Assembly: GCA_023336765.1 (NCBI GenBank)
Contig: JAMBLL010000311.1
Coordinates: 1 to 7,151, forward strand
Direction of reading: 5' to 3'
Source: Actinomycetes bacterium
Lineage (GTDB): Bacteria; Actinomycetota; Acidimicrobiia; Spongiisociales; UBA5794
DNA: 7,151 bases
Every line of letters starts with the position of its first letter. Position 1 is the stretch's first letter. The position numbers and the translations under genes were made by a program. The notes beneath the pieces were generated by a model. That model saw nothing but the letters and a program-made list of their open reading frames with translations. It did not search any database and was not told the origin of the DNA. Shown piece after piece: positions 1 to 6,144 of the stretch.

Positions 1-456
1 GGGATCAAGCTTGTTGACTTCAGGGCCCAGGTGATGGGAACGGTCAAGGCGCGGTGGTTCCCCGCCGTTGTCGTGACACTCCTGGCCCAGGCGATCTTCT
101 TCGCAGGACTGGTTCTCTCGATGCGATTCATGGGAGTCACCGCCGACCAGGCCACGGTTGGGATCATCTTCGACGCATACGCGGTCGGCCTCCTGCTGAG
201 CATGATCCCCATTTTCCCCGGCGGCCTTGGCGTGGTCGAGCTTGCCTACGTCGGGATCATCGTTGGCACCAGTGGCAACACCGAACTTGCAACAGCAGTC
301 ACCGCTGGCGCCTTCGTCCACAGGATCTTCACATGGCTACTCCCGATCGTCATCGGGCTTATCCCTCTCATCGAATGGCGCCGTAACATGGTCAAGCAGA
401 AGGAATCAGCCGCCCCCGATGCGTTGAGCAGCGGGAGTGCCTCAGACGAGTCCTGA
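1..456 (+). CDS. C-terminal part of a flippase-like / LPG-synthase-type integral membrane protein (5' truncated by window edge)
   Basis: The reading frame is open from base 1 and ends at TGA 454-456, so this is the last 151 residues of a longer protein; an internal ATG at 31 lies in the middle of the chain and is not believed to be the start. Three hydrophobic stretches are visible: one around WFPAVVVTLLAQAIFFAGL, one around the glycine-rich segment IFPGGLGVVELAYVGIIVG, and a last one around WLLPIVIGLIPLIEW. They are followed by a charged, Ser/Ala-rich cytoplasmic-looking tail. The PGGLGxxE segment followed by a hydrophobic helix is characteristic of the lysylphosphatidylglycerol synthase transmembrane family (YbhN/UPF0104/AglD-like), whose members flip or modify lipids or lipid-linked sugars in the cytoplasmic membrane. 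Substrate cannot be told from this fragment. The gene ends 9 nt before the next plus-strand gene, suggesting co-transcription. Family assignment is fairly secure, function is not. Confidence 0.8.
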   Translation, partial: GIKLVDFRAQVMGTVKARWFPAVVVTLLAQAIFFAGLVLSMRFMGVTADQATVGIIFDAYAVGLLLSMIPIFPGGLGVVELAYVGIIVGTSGNTELATAVTAGAFVHRIFTWLLPIVIGLIPLIEWRRNMVKQKESAAPDALSSGSASDES

Positions 457-465
457 GAGACGACT

Positions 466-999
466 ATGAGCACACCATCGGACAGAGCAACGCTGTTGAT
501 CACGGCCGCTAGCGCCACTGTCGCGTTTTCGGTCGGTTTCAACTTCGGTGCATTCGGCGTCGTGTTCTTCGGTCAGTTGCTCAGCATTTGGGTGATAGCA
601 ACGGTCGTTCTCGTCGCTTCGTTGGTCAGCGACCTTCCACCGAACACCTGGCCACGCAGATTGGTGCTTCTTGTCCCGAGCTTGTGGCTCGTGGCGGCAT
701 GGATAGACAACACCTTCGCGTTCGATGAGAACGAGAAGGTGGTCTTTGCCTTCACGGTTGCAGTGACGCTGTTCGTTCTCCCTGCTGTCGGCTGGGTTCT
801 GATCACCGCAATCAATTCCGATTTCACAGAACTTCCCGGCCGCAATAAGGGCATAGTCCTCGTTTCGGTCGGGCTCTTCATCATCATCGGTTTCGCCTTC
901 GGCGCCAGGAACGATTTCTATCTCACCTGCGACGACTTCAAGATCAGCGGCAACGATCTCCCAGCGAACTGCCTCGAGGTGACACCGGTTGCCCCGTGA
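466..999 (+). CDS. Small multi-pass membrane protein of unknown function
   Basis: This 177-residue protein starts at ATG 466, 9 nt after the preceding stop, with only a weak purine-rich stretch (GAGAGA, 455-460) in front, so translational coupling to the upstream gene is likely. It has about four to five hydrophobic segments: roughly residues 17-54 (long enough for one or two helices), 65-82, 92-117 and 127-146. A short polar tail follows with two cysteines (C155 and C169) in the segment LTCDDFKISGNDLPANC; if exported, these could form a disulfide. The hydrophilic loop after the second segment contains NTWPRR, which would favour a cytoplasmic side by the positive-inside rule. No catalytic motif is visible and I do not recognise a named family. 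The stop codon lies in the loop of a GCCCC/GGGGC hairpin. The pairing with the flippase-like gene suggests a membrane-linked role, which is inference. Confidence 0.75.
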   Translation: MSTPSDRATLLITAASATVAFSVGFNFGAFGVVFFGQLLSIWVIATVVLVASLVSDLPPNTWPRRLVLLVPSLWLVAAWIDNTFAFDENEKVVFAFTVAVTLFVLPAVGWVLITAINSDFTELPGRNKGIVLVSVGLFIIIGFAFGARNDFYLTCDDFKISGNDLPANCLEVTPVAP

Positions 1000-1012
1000 G
1001 GGGCTCCACGGG
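991..1012 (+). terminator. GC-rich hairpin overlapping the stop codon of the membrane-protein gene
   Basis: GCCCC (991-995) pairs with GGGGC (1000-1004) around a GTGA loop that contains the stop codon. An alternative overlapping pairing joins CCCGTG (993-998) with CACGGG (1007-1012). There is no T tract after either, so intrinsic termination is only possible, not shown; it could equally be an mRNA 3'-end stabilising structure. Confidence 0.3.
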
Positions 1013-1040
1013 TAGCCGATTCCAAGTTCGATTCCTACCA

Positions 1041-1066
1041 CCGCCCACATCGCCGAATATGGGCGG
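1041..1066. terminator. Dyad in convergent intergenic gap, candidate bidirectional terminator
   Basis: CCGCCCA (1041-1047) is perfectly repeated in inverse as TGGGCGG (1060-1066) with a 12-nt centre. It lies between two convergent genes, 42 nt after the plus-strand stop and 42 nt after the minus-strand stop, which is where a shared terminator would be expected. No T run follows on either strand, so termination is uncertain. The right arm is part of the 21-bp repeat described separately. Confidence 0.35.
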
Positions 1067-1072
1067 CGAGGA
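1052..1072 (+). repeat. Direct repeat copy A, 36 bp downstream of the SARP stop codon
   Basis: This 21-bp sequence matches 4209-4229 at 19 of 21 positions in the same orientation. The two differing bases are adjacent (positions 6 and 7), and the last 14 bases, ATGGGCGGCGAGGA, are identical. Copy A ends 35 nt before the end of the minus-strand SARP gene. It is preceded by CCGCCCA, the inverse of part of the repeat, so the unit contains a palindrome. Confidence 0.6.
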
Positions 1073-1107
1073 ACTCGATCTTCACACCGCATCCGGGTCG
1101 GTTGGTT

Positions 1108-4100
1108 CTATGCGAATGTTGGTTCGGTGTCTGCCAGTTCTTTGACGAGTTCGAAGACTTCGGGCAGGGTGAGTGGCTCTGGGTCAGAGTCGCTGTATAC
1201 GAGACATGCGTCCGAGAGCGACTCCCACAGTTCTATCTCGCGAGATTCGGACCAGTACTCGAAGAGGCTCTGCTCCATAAGGTCCGGAACGGCTTTGACG
1301 ATGCGGCATGCTTCGTCTCTACGGTTGGTCGCAAGAAGAGCGGCTGCCACGGGCCTGAGTATCGTGAAGATCGCCGGTTGATTCCGACTCGAGCCGTAGA
1401 CCGTCAGCTGTCGATCGGAGGAGATGAAAGTGCCGATGCCATCCACCGGCGTTCCTGTGATGGTGAACCAGCGTCTCGCGAGCTTCAGCACCTCGTGGGA
1501 ATCCTCGCGAGTGAGTGCCATTTCGATATTGAGTGCTAGTGATGGTGTGACCCCCGTCATGTCGGTGATCCGTTTGTGACGTTCAGTCGCGATCGTAAGA
1601 CGATCAGACGATCGAGCACGTATGGCTGTATATCCAACGGCTTCCCACCGGAGGCGGGCGTGGCGGTACATGGAGTCGGCTTCTGCGAGGATCGCCGCGT
1701 CTTCAAATAGGTCCAGGGCCGAGGTCAAATCTCCTTCAAGCAGGTTCACCACAGCCCTAGTGGTGACGGCGCCGAAGCTCCGCTGTTCGAGCTGGCTGTG
1801 ACTCCACAGTTGATGCACCTCAGCTGCTTGTGCTGCTTCTTCCAGGCGACCGTCACCTAGGAGTAGCACAGCACGGTTGTCCATGAATCTCTCTGGGTTG
1901 GGATCTCCGCTGGCTTGGAGTAACTCAATGGCCTCGTCTATGAGTTCGAGACTGCCAATCCCGTTGTGCATGGTCGCTTGTCGGTGCTTGATCTCTGCCT
2001 GAGCGATGAGGTCATCGGAGTCTTGCGCGATCGTGAGCGCCTGGTCGAGCATCTTGAGCCCGTCGTCTTGTCGTCCCTCAAGGGCGAGCATCAGTGCCGT
2101 GTGCGCCGAGGCAACCGCATAGTCGTGGCCGCGCGTTGCAGCTGTATGTCGAATCGCTTCCGTCGCAGGCTCTACGAAGGGCCCGGAAACACCCAGACCG
2201 GTGAGCAGTCGCCCAATGGCAGCGACGATCGCGAGAGCAAGATCTGGTTCGTCAGATTCGAGTGCCCATGTGATGGCGGCCAGCATCTCGTCACGCCTAT
2301 TGAAGATCTCTGACCGGACCTCTCGGTTTCTTGGTGTGAACTGATCGTTACCTGCCCGCTTGGCAACCGTTGCCATCCATTCGGCATGCCGTCGACCCGC
2401 CTGCTCGATGAGCCCGCTCGCTGCGAGTTTGTGGCGTGCGTATTGGCGTATTGGTTCCAAGAATCTGTACTCGCCGTTGGAATTTGGAGGTTGCAGAAGC
2501 GACATCCCGACGAGCCTCGCAACCTCGTCCTCGATGTTCGGTTCGTCAACCATCGCCGCAGCATCCTCGAGAGTGAACGGTGTGAGGAAGACGGATACGG
2601 CCAGGAGCACCGACTGCTCGGTCGCCTCGAGCAGGTTGTAGCTCCAGTCCAGGGCGGCGAGCAACGACCCGTGCCTCTCGTCAAAGGACCGTGCTCGCGT
2701 AAGGAGAGGAATCTGGTCGCTCATCCGGGCGGCGAGACGATCAAGCGGCACGGTCCTGGCGCGAGCCGCTGCCAGTTCGATAGCCAGTGGCATGCCATCG
2801 AGAGCGGCACATACCGACCGAACCGTCTCCAGTGTCTCATCATCGAGATCTGCGGGGAGCTCTGCGCGATCCTTGAAGACTTCCACTGCTGCATCGATTC
2901 CGAGAGCATCGGTCCGGACTGTTGATTCACCGTTGAGTCCCAAAGGCTCGCGGGAAGTCACGAGTAACCTGCACGTTGTCATGGACAGCAGCCGGTCTGC
3001 GAGTTGGGCAACTTCGGTTATGTGCGTCTCACATCCATCCAGAACCAGAACATGTGGGCGGGTAGCAACATAACCCGCAATGACATCGACAGGATCGATA
3101 CTCGCAGCAGGTTCGAGACCAATCGACCGAGCCGTGGCCCAGGCAACGTCGCCTTGAGCGAAGGACTCGATCGGTACATGAACCACCGCCACCGTGTCTG
3201 TCTCAAGACCCCGCGCTGCCTCCAACGCAATGCTCGACTTCCCGATACCCCCCGGGCCAACAAGAGATACCAGACGATGCTCCGCTAGACGGTCACGGGC
3301 CTCGGCGACCTCGGTCTCACGACCGACAAACGACGAATACCGGTTCGGAAGGCCAGACACTCGACCAAGCACCGGCAACTCACCGCGCTGTGGGTTGAGG
3401 GACTCGTCGTGTTGGAGAATCTGTAATTCGAGAGCCTGAAGTTCTCGCGATGGGTCAAGGCCAAGCTCATCTGCAAGACGGCTCCTGAAACTATTGAACG
3501 ACGCCAACGCGTCTGCCTGGCGGCCCGAGCGATACAAAGCCCGCATGTGAAGACCCCGAAGGCTCTCATCAAAGGGAAACTCGTTCGTTAACGCATCGAT
3601 GTGTGGGACCACAGACGCCGCGTCGCCCGTATCGATATCGGACTCGATCACCGCATGCTCAGCAACCAAACGAAGCGCATCAAGGCGCTGGGCTTCTTCA
3701 CGAAAAGCTCCAAAGCCATCAAGACCCAAAAAGGGGACACCGGTCCAGATCGACAGCGCCTCCCTATACCGATCCACACCATCGGCACCACCAGCGTCGC
3801 CCGCAGCGTCCACAGCATCGGCAAAGGCGCAGGCATCAATGTCCGACCGGTCAAGACGCAATGCGTGCGTCCCGCTACCCGAAGTGATGATGTCGCCCAA
3901 CTCCCGCCTCAGGTTCGACACATACGTCGACAACGACCGATGAGCACGATCAGGAACCTCATCCCCCCAAACCGCCATCATCAACACATCCGTCGTCACA
4001 TGCCGACCCGGCTCGACCGCCAGCAGCGCCAACACAGTGCGCTGCTTCGGCCCACCAACAGACAACTCGCGCCCATCATCTCCGATGACACCGAACGAAC

Positions 4101-4119
4101 CAAACACCCGAATACGCAT
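1108..4119 (-). CDS. AfsR/SARP-family transcriptional regulator (winged helix, BTAD, NB-ARC ATPase, TPR-like tail)
   Basis: This 1003-residue protein has the large AfsR-type architecture; AfsR itself is of similar size. Residues about 1-92 form an OmpR-type winged helix, including STYVSNLRRELG near 64-75, the usual recognition-helix region. Residues about 97-243 form the bacterial transcriptional activator domain, ending in ALYRSGRQADALASF and LADELGLDPSRELQALE. Residues about 260-560 form an NB-ARC/STAND ATPase: Walker A GPGGIGKSS at 288-296 (K294), Walker B HVLVLDG at 356-362 (D361), LLVTSREPL at 385-393, GMPLAIELAAARAR at 442-455, and RFLEPIRQYARHKL at 552-565. The rest is helical with TPR-like units. 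Such regulators are cytoplasmic, bind direct repeats next to the -35 box and activate secondary-metabolite or developmental genes; nucleotide binding and the TPR part gate activity. The ATG at 4119 begins exactly at the typical first strand (MRIRVFGSFGV). GGGGA touches the start codon, too close for a normal Shine-Dalgarno. The gene appears intact, with stop TAG at 1108-1110. The target genes are unknown. Confidence 0.95.
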   Translation of the reverse strand: MRIRVFGSFGVIGDDGRELSVGGPKQRTVLALLAVEPGRHVTTDVLMMAVWGDEVPDRAHRSLSTYVSNLRRELGDIITSGSGTHALRLDRSDIDACAFADAVDAAGDAGGADGVDRYREALSIWTGVPFLGLDGFGAFREEAQRLDALRLVAEHAVIESDIDTGDAASVVPHIDALTNEFPFDESLRGLHMRALYRSGRQADALASFNSFRSRLADELGLDPSRELQALELQILQHDESLNPQRGELPVLGRVSGLPNRYSSFVGRETEVAEARDRLAEHRLVSLVGPGGIGKSSIALEAARGLETDTVAVVHVPIESFAQGDVAWATARSIGLEPAASIDPVDVIAGYVATRPHVLVLDGCETHITEVAQLADRLLSMTTCRLLVTSREPLGLNGESTVRTDALGIDAAVEVFKDRAELPADLDDETLETVRSVCAALDGMPLAIELAAARARTVPLDRLAARMSDQIPLLTRARSFDERHGSLLAALDWSYNLLEATEQSVLLAVSVFLTPFTLEDAAAMVDEPNIEDEVARLVGMSLLQPPNSNGEYRFLEPIRQYARHKLAASGLIEQAGRRHAEWMATVAKRAGNDQFTPRNREVRSEIFNRRDEMLAAITWALESDEPDLALAIVAAIGRLLTGLGVSGPFVEPATEAIRHTAATRGHDYAVASAHTALMLALEGRQDDGLKMLDQALTIAQDSDDLIAQAEIKHRQATMHNGIGSLELIDEAIELLQASGDPNPERFMDNRAVLLLGDGRLEEAAQAAEVHQLWSHSQLEQRSFGAVTTRAVVNLLEGDLTSALDLFEDAAILAEADSMYRHARLRWEAVGYTAIRARSSDRLTIATERHKRITDMTGVTPSLALNIEMALTREDSHEVLKLARRWFTITGTPVDGIGTFISSDRQLTVYGSSRNQPAIFTILRPVAAALLATNRRDEACRIVKAVPDLMEQSLFEYWSESREIELWESLSDACLVYSDSDPEPLTLPEVFELVKELADTEPTFA

Positions 4120-4125
4120 TCCCCG

Positions 4126-4131
4126 ACACTA
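4126..4131 (-). promoter_or_regulatory. Candidate -10 element (TAGTGT) for a leaderless SARP transcript
   Basis: On the minus strand TAGTGT fits the actinobacterial TANNNT -10 pattern and lies 6 nt before the ATG at 4119, so transcription would begin at or next to the A of the start codon. A TTGAGC sequence 19 nt further upstream is a possible, somewhat distant -35. The lack of a properly spaced Shine-Dalgarno agrees with a leaderless start. This is inference from pattern only. Confidence 0.35.
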
Positions 4132-4161
4132 CCTCACGCCACAAGAACATGCTCAAGAAGT

Positions 4162-4224
4162 GCCGCCCATGGCGGAACTCATGCGAACTGCGATGGACAC
4201 GCCGTAATGCCGATCATGGGCGGC
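4162..4224. repeat. Interrupted inverted repeat in the gap between the SnoaL-like and SARP genes
   Basis: GCCGCCCAT (4162-4170) is the exact inverse complement of ATGGGCGGC (4216-4224), giving 9-bp arms around a 45-nt centre. A smaller local hairpin, CCGCC-CAT-GGCGG, sits at 4163-4175. On a transcript running from the SnoaL-like gene into the SARP gene these structures could attenuate or process the mRNA. Alternatively they are part of the same mobile or repetitive palindrome as copy A downstream of the SARP gene. Confidence 0.45.
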
Positions 4225-4229
4225 GAGGA
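4209..4229 (+). repeat. Direct repeat copy B, 90 bp upstream of the SARP start codon
   Basis: This is the second copy of the 21-bp sequence at 1052-1072, in the same orientation, with 19 of 21 bases identical and the 14-base core ATGGGCGGCGAGGA perfect. It ends 7 nt before the stop codon of the SnoaL-like gene. Together the two copies bracket the SARP gene and almost nothing else. Confidence 0.6.
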
Positions 4230-4236
4230 TTCGTCG

Positions 4237-4611
4237 TCAGTGGATACCGATCAGTGCAGATCCGTCGGAGTTGTCGATGACGAACTCCCACGTGCCATCG
4301 ACCTGTCTTCGGAGCACCTCAGCGCTGGTGCCGTCGGTCGTGGTGCCGTCGGGCTGGGTGACCGTCCAAGACCAGTGCACCAAAGCAATGTCATCTGCCT
4401 GGAACACGACTGAATCGTTGAGGAACAAGGAGAGGCCCTCATCGAGGAATCTCTGGTGCGCTGCTCTGATGTCTGGCCAGCCTCTTGCTGACCCGTCGTA
4501 GTCAACGAAGATCGCCCCCGTCTCATACAGGCCTTCCAGTCCGTCGACATCGCTCTCGTTGAGGCATACCTCAAGCAGTTTGCTGACCAATTCCGGTCTC
4601 TTCGCACCCAT
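4237..4611 (-). CDS. SnoaL-like / NTF2-fold (DUF4440-type ketosteroid-isomerase-like) protein
   Basis: The 124-residue product has the length and pattern of the NTF2-like superfamily. There is an N-terminal helical part with ELVSKLLEVCLNESDVDGLEGLYETGAIFVDYDG in the position where these proteins form the cone-shaped pocket, then a GWPDIRAAHQRFL helix (44-56), and alternating strands ending in EVLRRQVDGTWEFVIDN (98-114), which is the typical closing strand pair. The family includes polyketide cyclases, ketosteroid isomerases and many small ligand-binding proteins of unknown role, so no reaction can be assigned; D21, D37 and H80 are polar pocket candidates only. The start at 4611 is fixed by a strong AAGGAGA Shine-Dalgarno 5 nt upstream; the stop is TGA at 4237-4239. 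It lies 117 nt upstream of the SARP gene on the same strand and is divergent from the dehydrogenase gene. No signal peptide is visible, so a cytoplasmic location is likely. Confidence 0.85.
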   Translation of the reverse strand: MGAKRPELVSKLLEVCLNESDVDGLEGLYETGAIFVDYDGSARGWPDIRAAHQRFLDEGLSLFLNDSVVFQADDIALVHWSWTVTQPDGTTTDGTSAEVLRRQVDGTWEFVIDNSDGSALIGIH

Positions 4612-4616
4612 CAGAT

Positions 4617-4623
4617 TCTCCTT
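4617..4623 (-). promoter_or_regulatory. Strong ribosome binding site of the SnoaL-like gene
   Basis: On the minus strand AAGGAGA is followed by 5 nt and then the ATG at 4611. It fixes the start of the SnoaL-like gene. Further upstream on this leader GGATC (4638-4642) and GATCC (4647-4651) form a small 5-bp hairpin. Confidence 0.8.
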
Positions 4624-4714
4624 GGTCGGCCATGGTCGGATCGTGAGATCCTTGGCTCGGATTCCTCAGGATGCCACATCCGGGACAGCCAGTCCTGCAC
4701 GAACCAACGGAACC

Positions 4715-4732
4715 GCGCACATCGGCGCACAT
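4715..4732. repeat. Tandem direct repeat GCGCACAT with a 10-bp period in the divergent control region
   Basis: GCGCACAT occurs at 4715-4722 and again at 4725-4732, separated by CG, so the period is 10 bp, close to one helical turn. The second copy runs into the palindrome ACATATGT (4729-4736). SARP proteins bind short direct repeats usually spaced by about one turn, so this could be an operator for the neighbouring regulator; that link is inference. It lies 104 bp upstream of the SnoaL-like start and 144 bp upstream of the dehydrogenase start. Confidence 0.4.
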
Positions 4733-4781
4733 ATGTCCGGCAGCGAGTTCTGATCTCAACCAACACCGCCCGGCCGGTGCG

Positions 4782-4807
4782 TGTGGCACCCAACCCATCC
4801 TGCCACA
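4782..4807. promoter_or_regulatory. Operator-like dyad TGTGGCA-N12-TGCCACA
   Basis: Perfect 7-bp inverted arms lie at 4782-4788 and 4801-4807. The dyad is directly upstream of the candidate -35 box of the dehydrogenase gene, where an activator or repressor dimer could act. A shorter inverted pair, CACCG/CGGTG (4764-4768 and 4775-4779), precedes it. No specific regulator family is recognised. Confidence 0.4.
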
Positions 4808-4836
4808 ACGACACACCGCGCCCGGATATGTACTCT
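4808..4836 (+). promoter_or_regulatory. Candidate promoter of the carboxyethylornithine-synthase-like gene
   Basis: ACGACA (4808-4813) and TACTCT (4831-4836) are separated by 17 bp and match four of six bases of the -35 consensus and the TANNNT form of the -10 box. Transcription would begin near 4843, giving a leader of about 33 nt that includes the strong ribosome binding site. The match is modest. Confidence 0.3.
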
Positions 4837-4864
4837 GACCCAACCAGCTATGACGTAGCCGGAG

Positions 4865-4870
4865 AAGGAG
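4865..4870 (+). promoter_or_regulatory. Strong ribosome binding site that sets the start at 4876
   Basis: AAGGAG is followed by CTCGA (5 nt) and ATG 4876. It shows that the 33 in-frame codons upstream, back to an ATG at 4777, are not part of the protein; those codons also run through the operator-like dyad and promoter candidate. Confidence 0.85.
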
Positions 4871-4875
4871 CTCGA

Positions 4876-6027
4876 ATGCTGAAACTCGGAGTTATCGGAA
4901 CGTACAGCAAGAAGAACGAAAGACGACTTCCTATCCACCCGGATCATTTCGCGCGCATTCCAGAGTCGCTGCGGCGCCAGCTGGTCTTCGAGGAGGGCTA
5001 CGGGGCATCCCTCGGAATAGAGGATGAGGAGATCGCTCGCCAGACCGGTGGCATCGCGACACGTCACGAGCTATTGGCGGACCTTGGAGCGGTACTTCTT
5101 CTCAAGCCTGAGGTGGAGGATCTCGAGGTTCTCCGAGAGGGTGGCCTTCTGTGGGGATGGCCGCACTGCGTTCAGCAGCGAGATCTGACGCAGGTGGCGA
5201 TCGAGCGCAGACACACCCTGATCGCGTTCGAGGACATGAACGTCTGGGGACCCGATGGACACGTCGGGCGACACACCTTCTACAAGAACAACGAACTGGC
5301 CGGATACTGCGGTGTATTGCATGCATTGCAGCTGAAAGGCATCGACGGCCACTACGGCGACCAACGCAAGGCCATCATCATTGGCTTTGGAGCGGTGAGC
5401 AGGGGTGCTATCTACGCACTCAAGGCACGCGGGTTCAGGGATGTCACCATCTGTATCCAGCGCCCCGATCACGAGGTCCGAGAGGAGGTGCCTGATTGCC
5501 ATTACGTCCGCATCCGACCCAGCACCGAGAGTGATGCGCGTCAGATAGTTGTGGAGCGCGACGGCTCCGAGCGACCGTTTCTCGACCTGATTGGCGAGGC
5601 CGACATCATCGTGAACGGGATCTTTCAGAACCCTGATCAACCTCTGATGTTCGTCACCGACGATGAGATATCCCACCTCAAGCAGGGGTGCATCATCATC
5701 GATGTCAGCTGCGACGAGGGAATGGGATTCTCGTTCGCCAAGCCGACCACGTTCGACGATCCGATGTTCAAAGTCGGACCGGTCGACTATTACGCCGTGG
5801 ATCACACGCCCAGCTACCTGTGGGAGAGCGCGTCCCGTTCGATTTCAGAAGCCCTGCTCGTTCACCTACCAACCGTGTTGGCCGGTCGCGAGGCCTGGCG
5901 CGACAATGAGACGATTCGGCGGGCTGTAGTGATCGACGAAGGTGTCATCCTGAATCCGGACATCCTGTCATTCCAGGGACGCCAACCACAATATCCGCAC
6001 GAGCCCCTCGCTGTAGCACTGCCCTGA
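4876..6027 (+). CDS. AlaDH/PNT-family dehydrogenase, probable N5-(carboxyethyl)ornithine synthase
   Basis: The product is 383 residues, about the usual length of alanine dehydrogenase relatives. Residues about 1-130 are the AlaDH/PNT N-terminal domain and about 135-320 the NAD(P)-binding domain. By alignment from memory with alanine dehydrogenase, the substrate residues are kept: NERR (14-17, R17), LLLKP (K77), WPH (H97) and the catalytic-type aspartate D280 in IDVSCDEG. The Rossmann loop is GFGAVSRG at 170-177. After the second strand (VTICIQRP) there is Q195-R196 where NAD-dependent alanine dehydrogenases have an acidic residue, which suggests NADP(H). The overall wording, especially LLWGWPHCVQQRDLT and HTFYKNNELAGYC, is that of the carboxyethylornithine synthase branch (EC 1.5.1.24; ceo in Lactococcus), which joins pyruvate to the side-chain amine of ornithine with NADPH. 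Substrate identity is inferred; a related amino acid is possible. It is cytoplasmic, divergent from the SnoaL-like gene, and followed after 117 nt by the DUF2652 gene. Confidence 0.85.
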   Translation: MLKLGVIGTYSKKNERRLPIHPDHFARIPESLRRQLVFEEGYGASLGIEDEEIARQTGGIATRHELLADLGAVLLLKPEVEDLEVLREGGLLWGWPHCVQQRDLTQVAIERRHTLIAFEDMNVWGPDGHVGRHTFYKNNELAGYCGVLHALQLKGIDGHYGDQRKAIIIGFGAVSRGAIYALKARGFRDVTICIQRPDHEVREEVPDCHYVRIRPSTESDARQIVVERDGSERPFLDLIGEADIIVNGIFQNPDQPLMFVTDDEISHLKQGCIIIDVSCDEGMGFSFAKPTTFDDPMFKVGPVDYYAVDHTPSYLWESASRSISEALLVHLPTVLAGREAWRDNETIRRAVVIDEGVILNPDILSFQGRQPQYPHEPLAVALP

Positions 6028-6130
6028 ACGGAGGCGCCGAGACAGCGCTGCCGCGTGATCCAGCAGACGCCTCGACGCACCCATCCGGATATGGGCGCGT
6101 GCATCGGGTACGTATGGCTGCCTGTCCACC

Positions 6131-6136
6131 TAGTGT
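6131..6136 (+). promoter_or_regulatory. Candidate -10 element (TAGTGT) for a near-leaderless DUF2652 transcript
   Basis: TAGTGT lies 8 nt before ATG 6145 and is the same hexamer found 6 nt before the SARP start. No Shine-Dalgarno is present before this ATG, so a very short or absent leader would explain its use. No good -35 box is seen 16-18 nt upstream, so support is weak. Confidence 0.3.
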
Positions 6137-6144
6137 CACCAACT

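Noticed and set aside
1026..1049. tRNA-like 3' end (TTCGATT loop followed by an acceptor-like ACCGCCC)
   Set aside because: The T-stem does not pair (only two of five positions), the end is ACA rather than CCA, and no matching 5' half lies upstream.
2727..2736. Third occurrence of GGGCGGCGAG, part of the flanking repeat core
   Set aside because: It lies inside the SARP coding sequence (around RLAARMSDQ), matches only 10 bases and lacks the palindromic partner; it warns that the core is partly a common GC-rich word.
3601..4413. 270-codon plus-strand frame opposite the SARP N-terminus
   Set aside because: It is antisense to a well-supported domain, rich in Arg/His/Pro/Thr with no family likeness, and spans the SARP-SnoaL gap.
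4777..4875. 33-codon N-terminal extension of the dehydrogenase
   Set aside because: AAGGAG 5 nt before ATG 4876 is an ideal start, the family fold begins there, and the extension covers the promoter candidate and dyad.
5071..5805. 244-codon minus-strand frame opposite the dehydrogenase
   Set aside because: It is a mirror of a strongly conserved enzyme gene, with no start signal or recognisable domain.
6055..6144. 30-codon N-terminal extension of the DUF2652 protein from a GTG
   Set aside because: The nearest GGAGG is 20 nt before the GTG, the extra residues look non-conserved, and the conserved domain begins right after ATG 6145.
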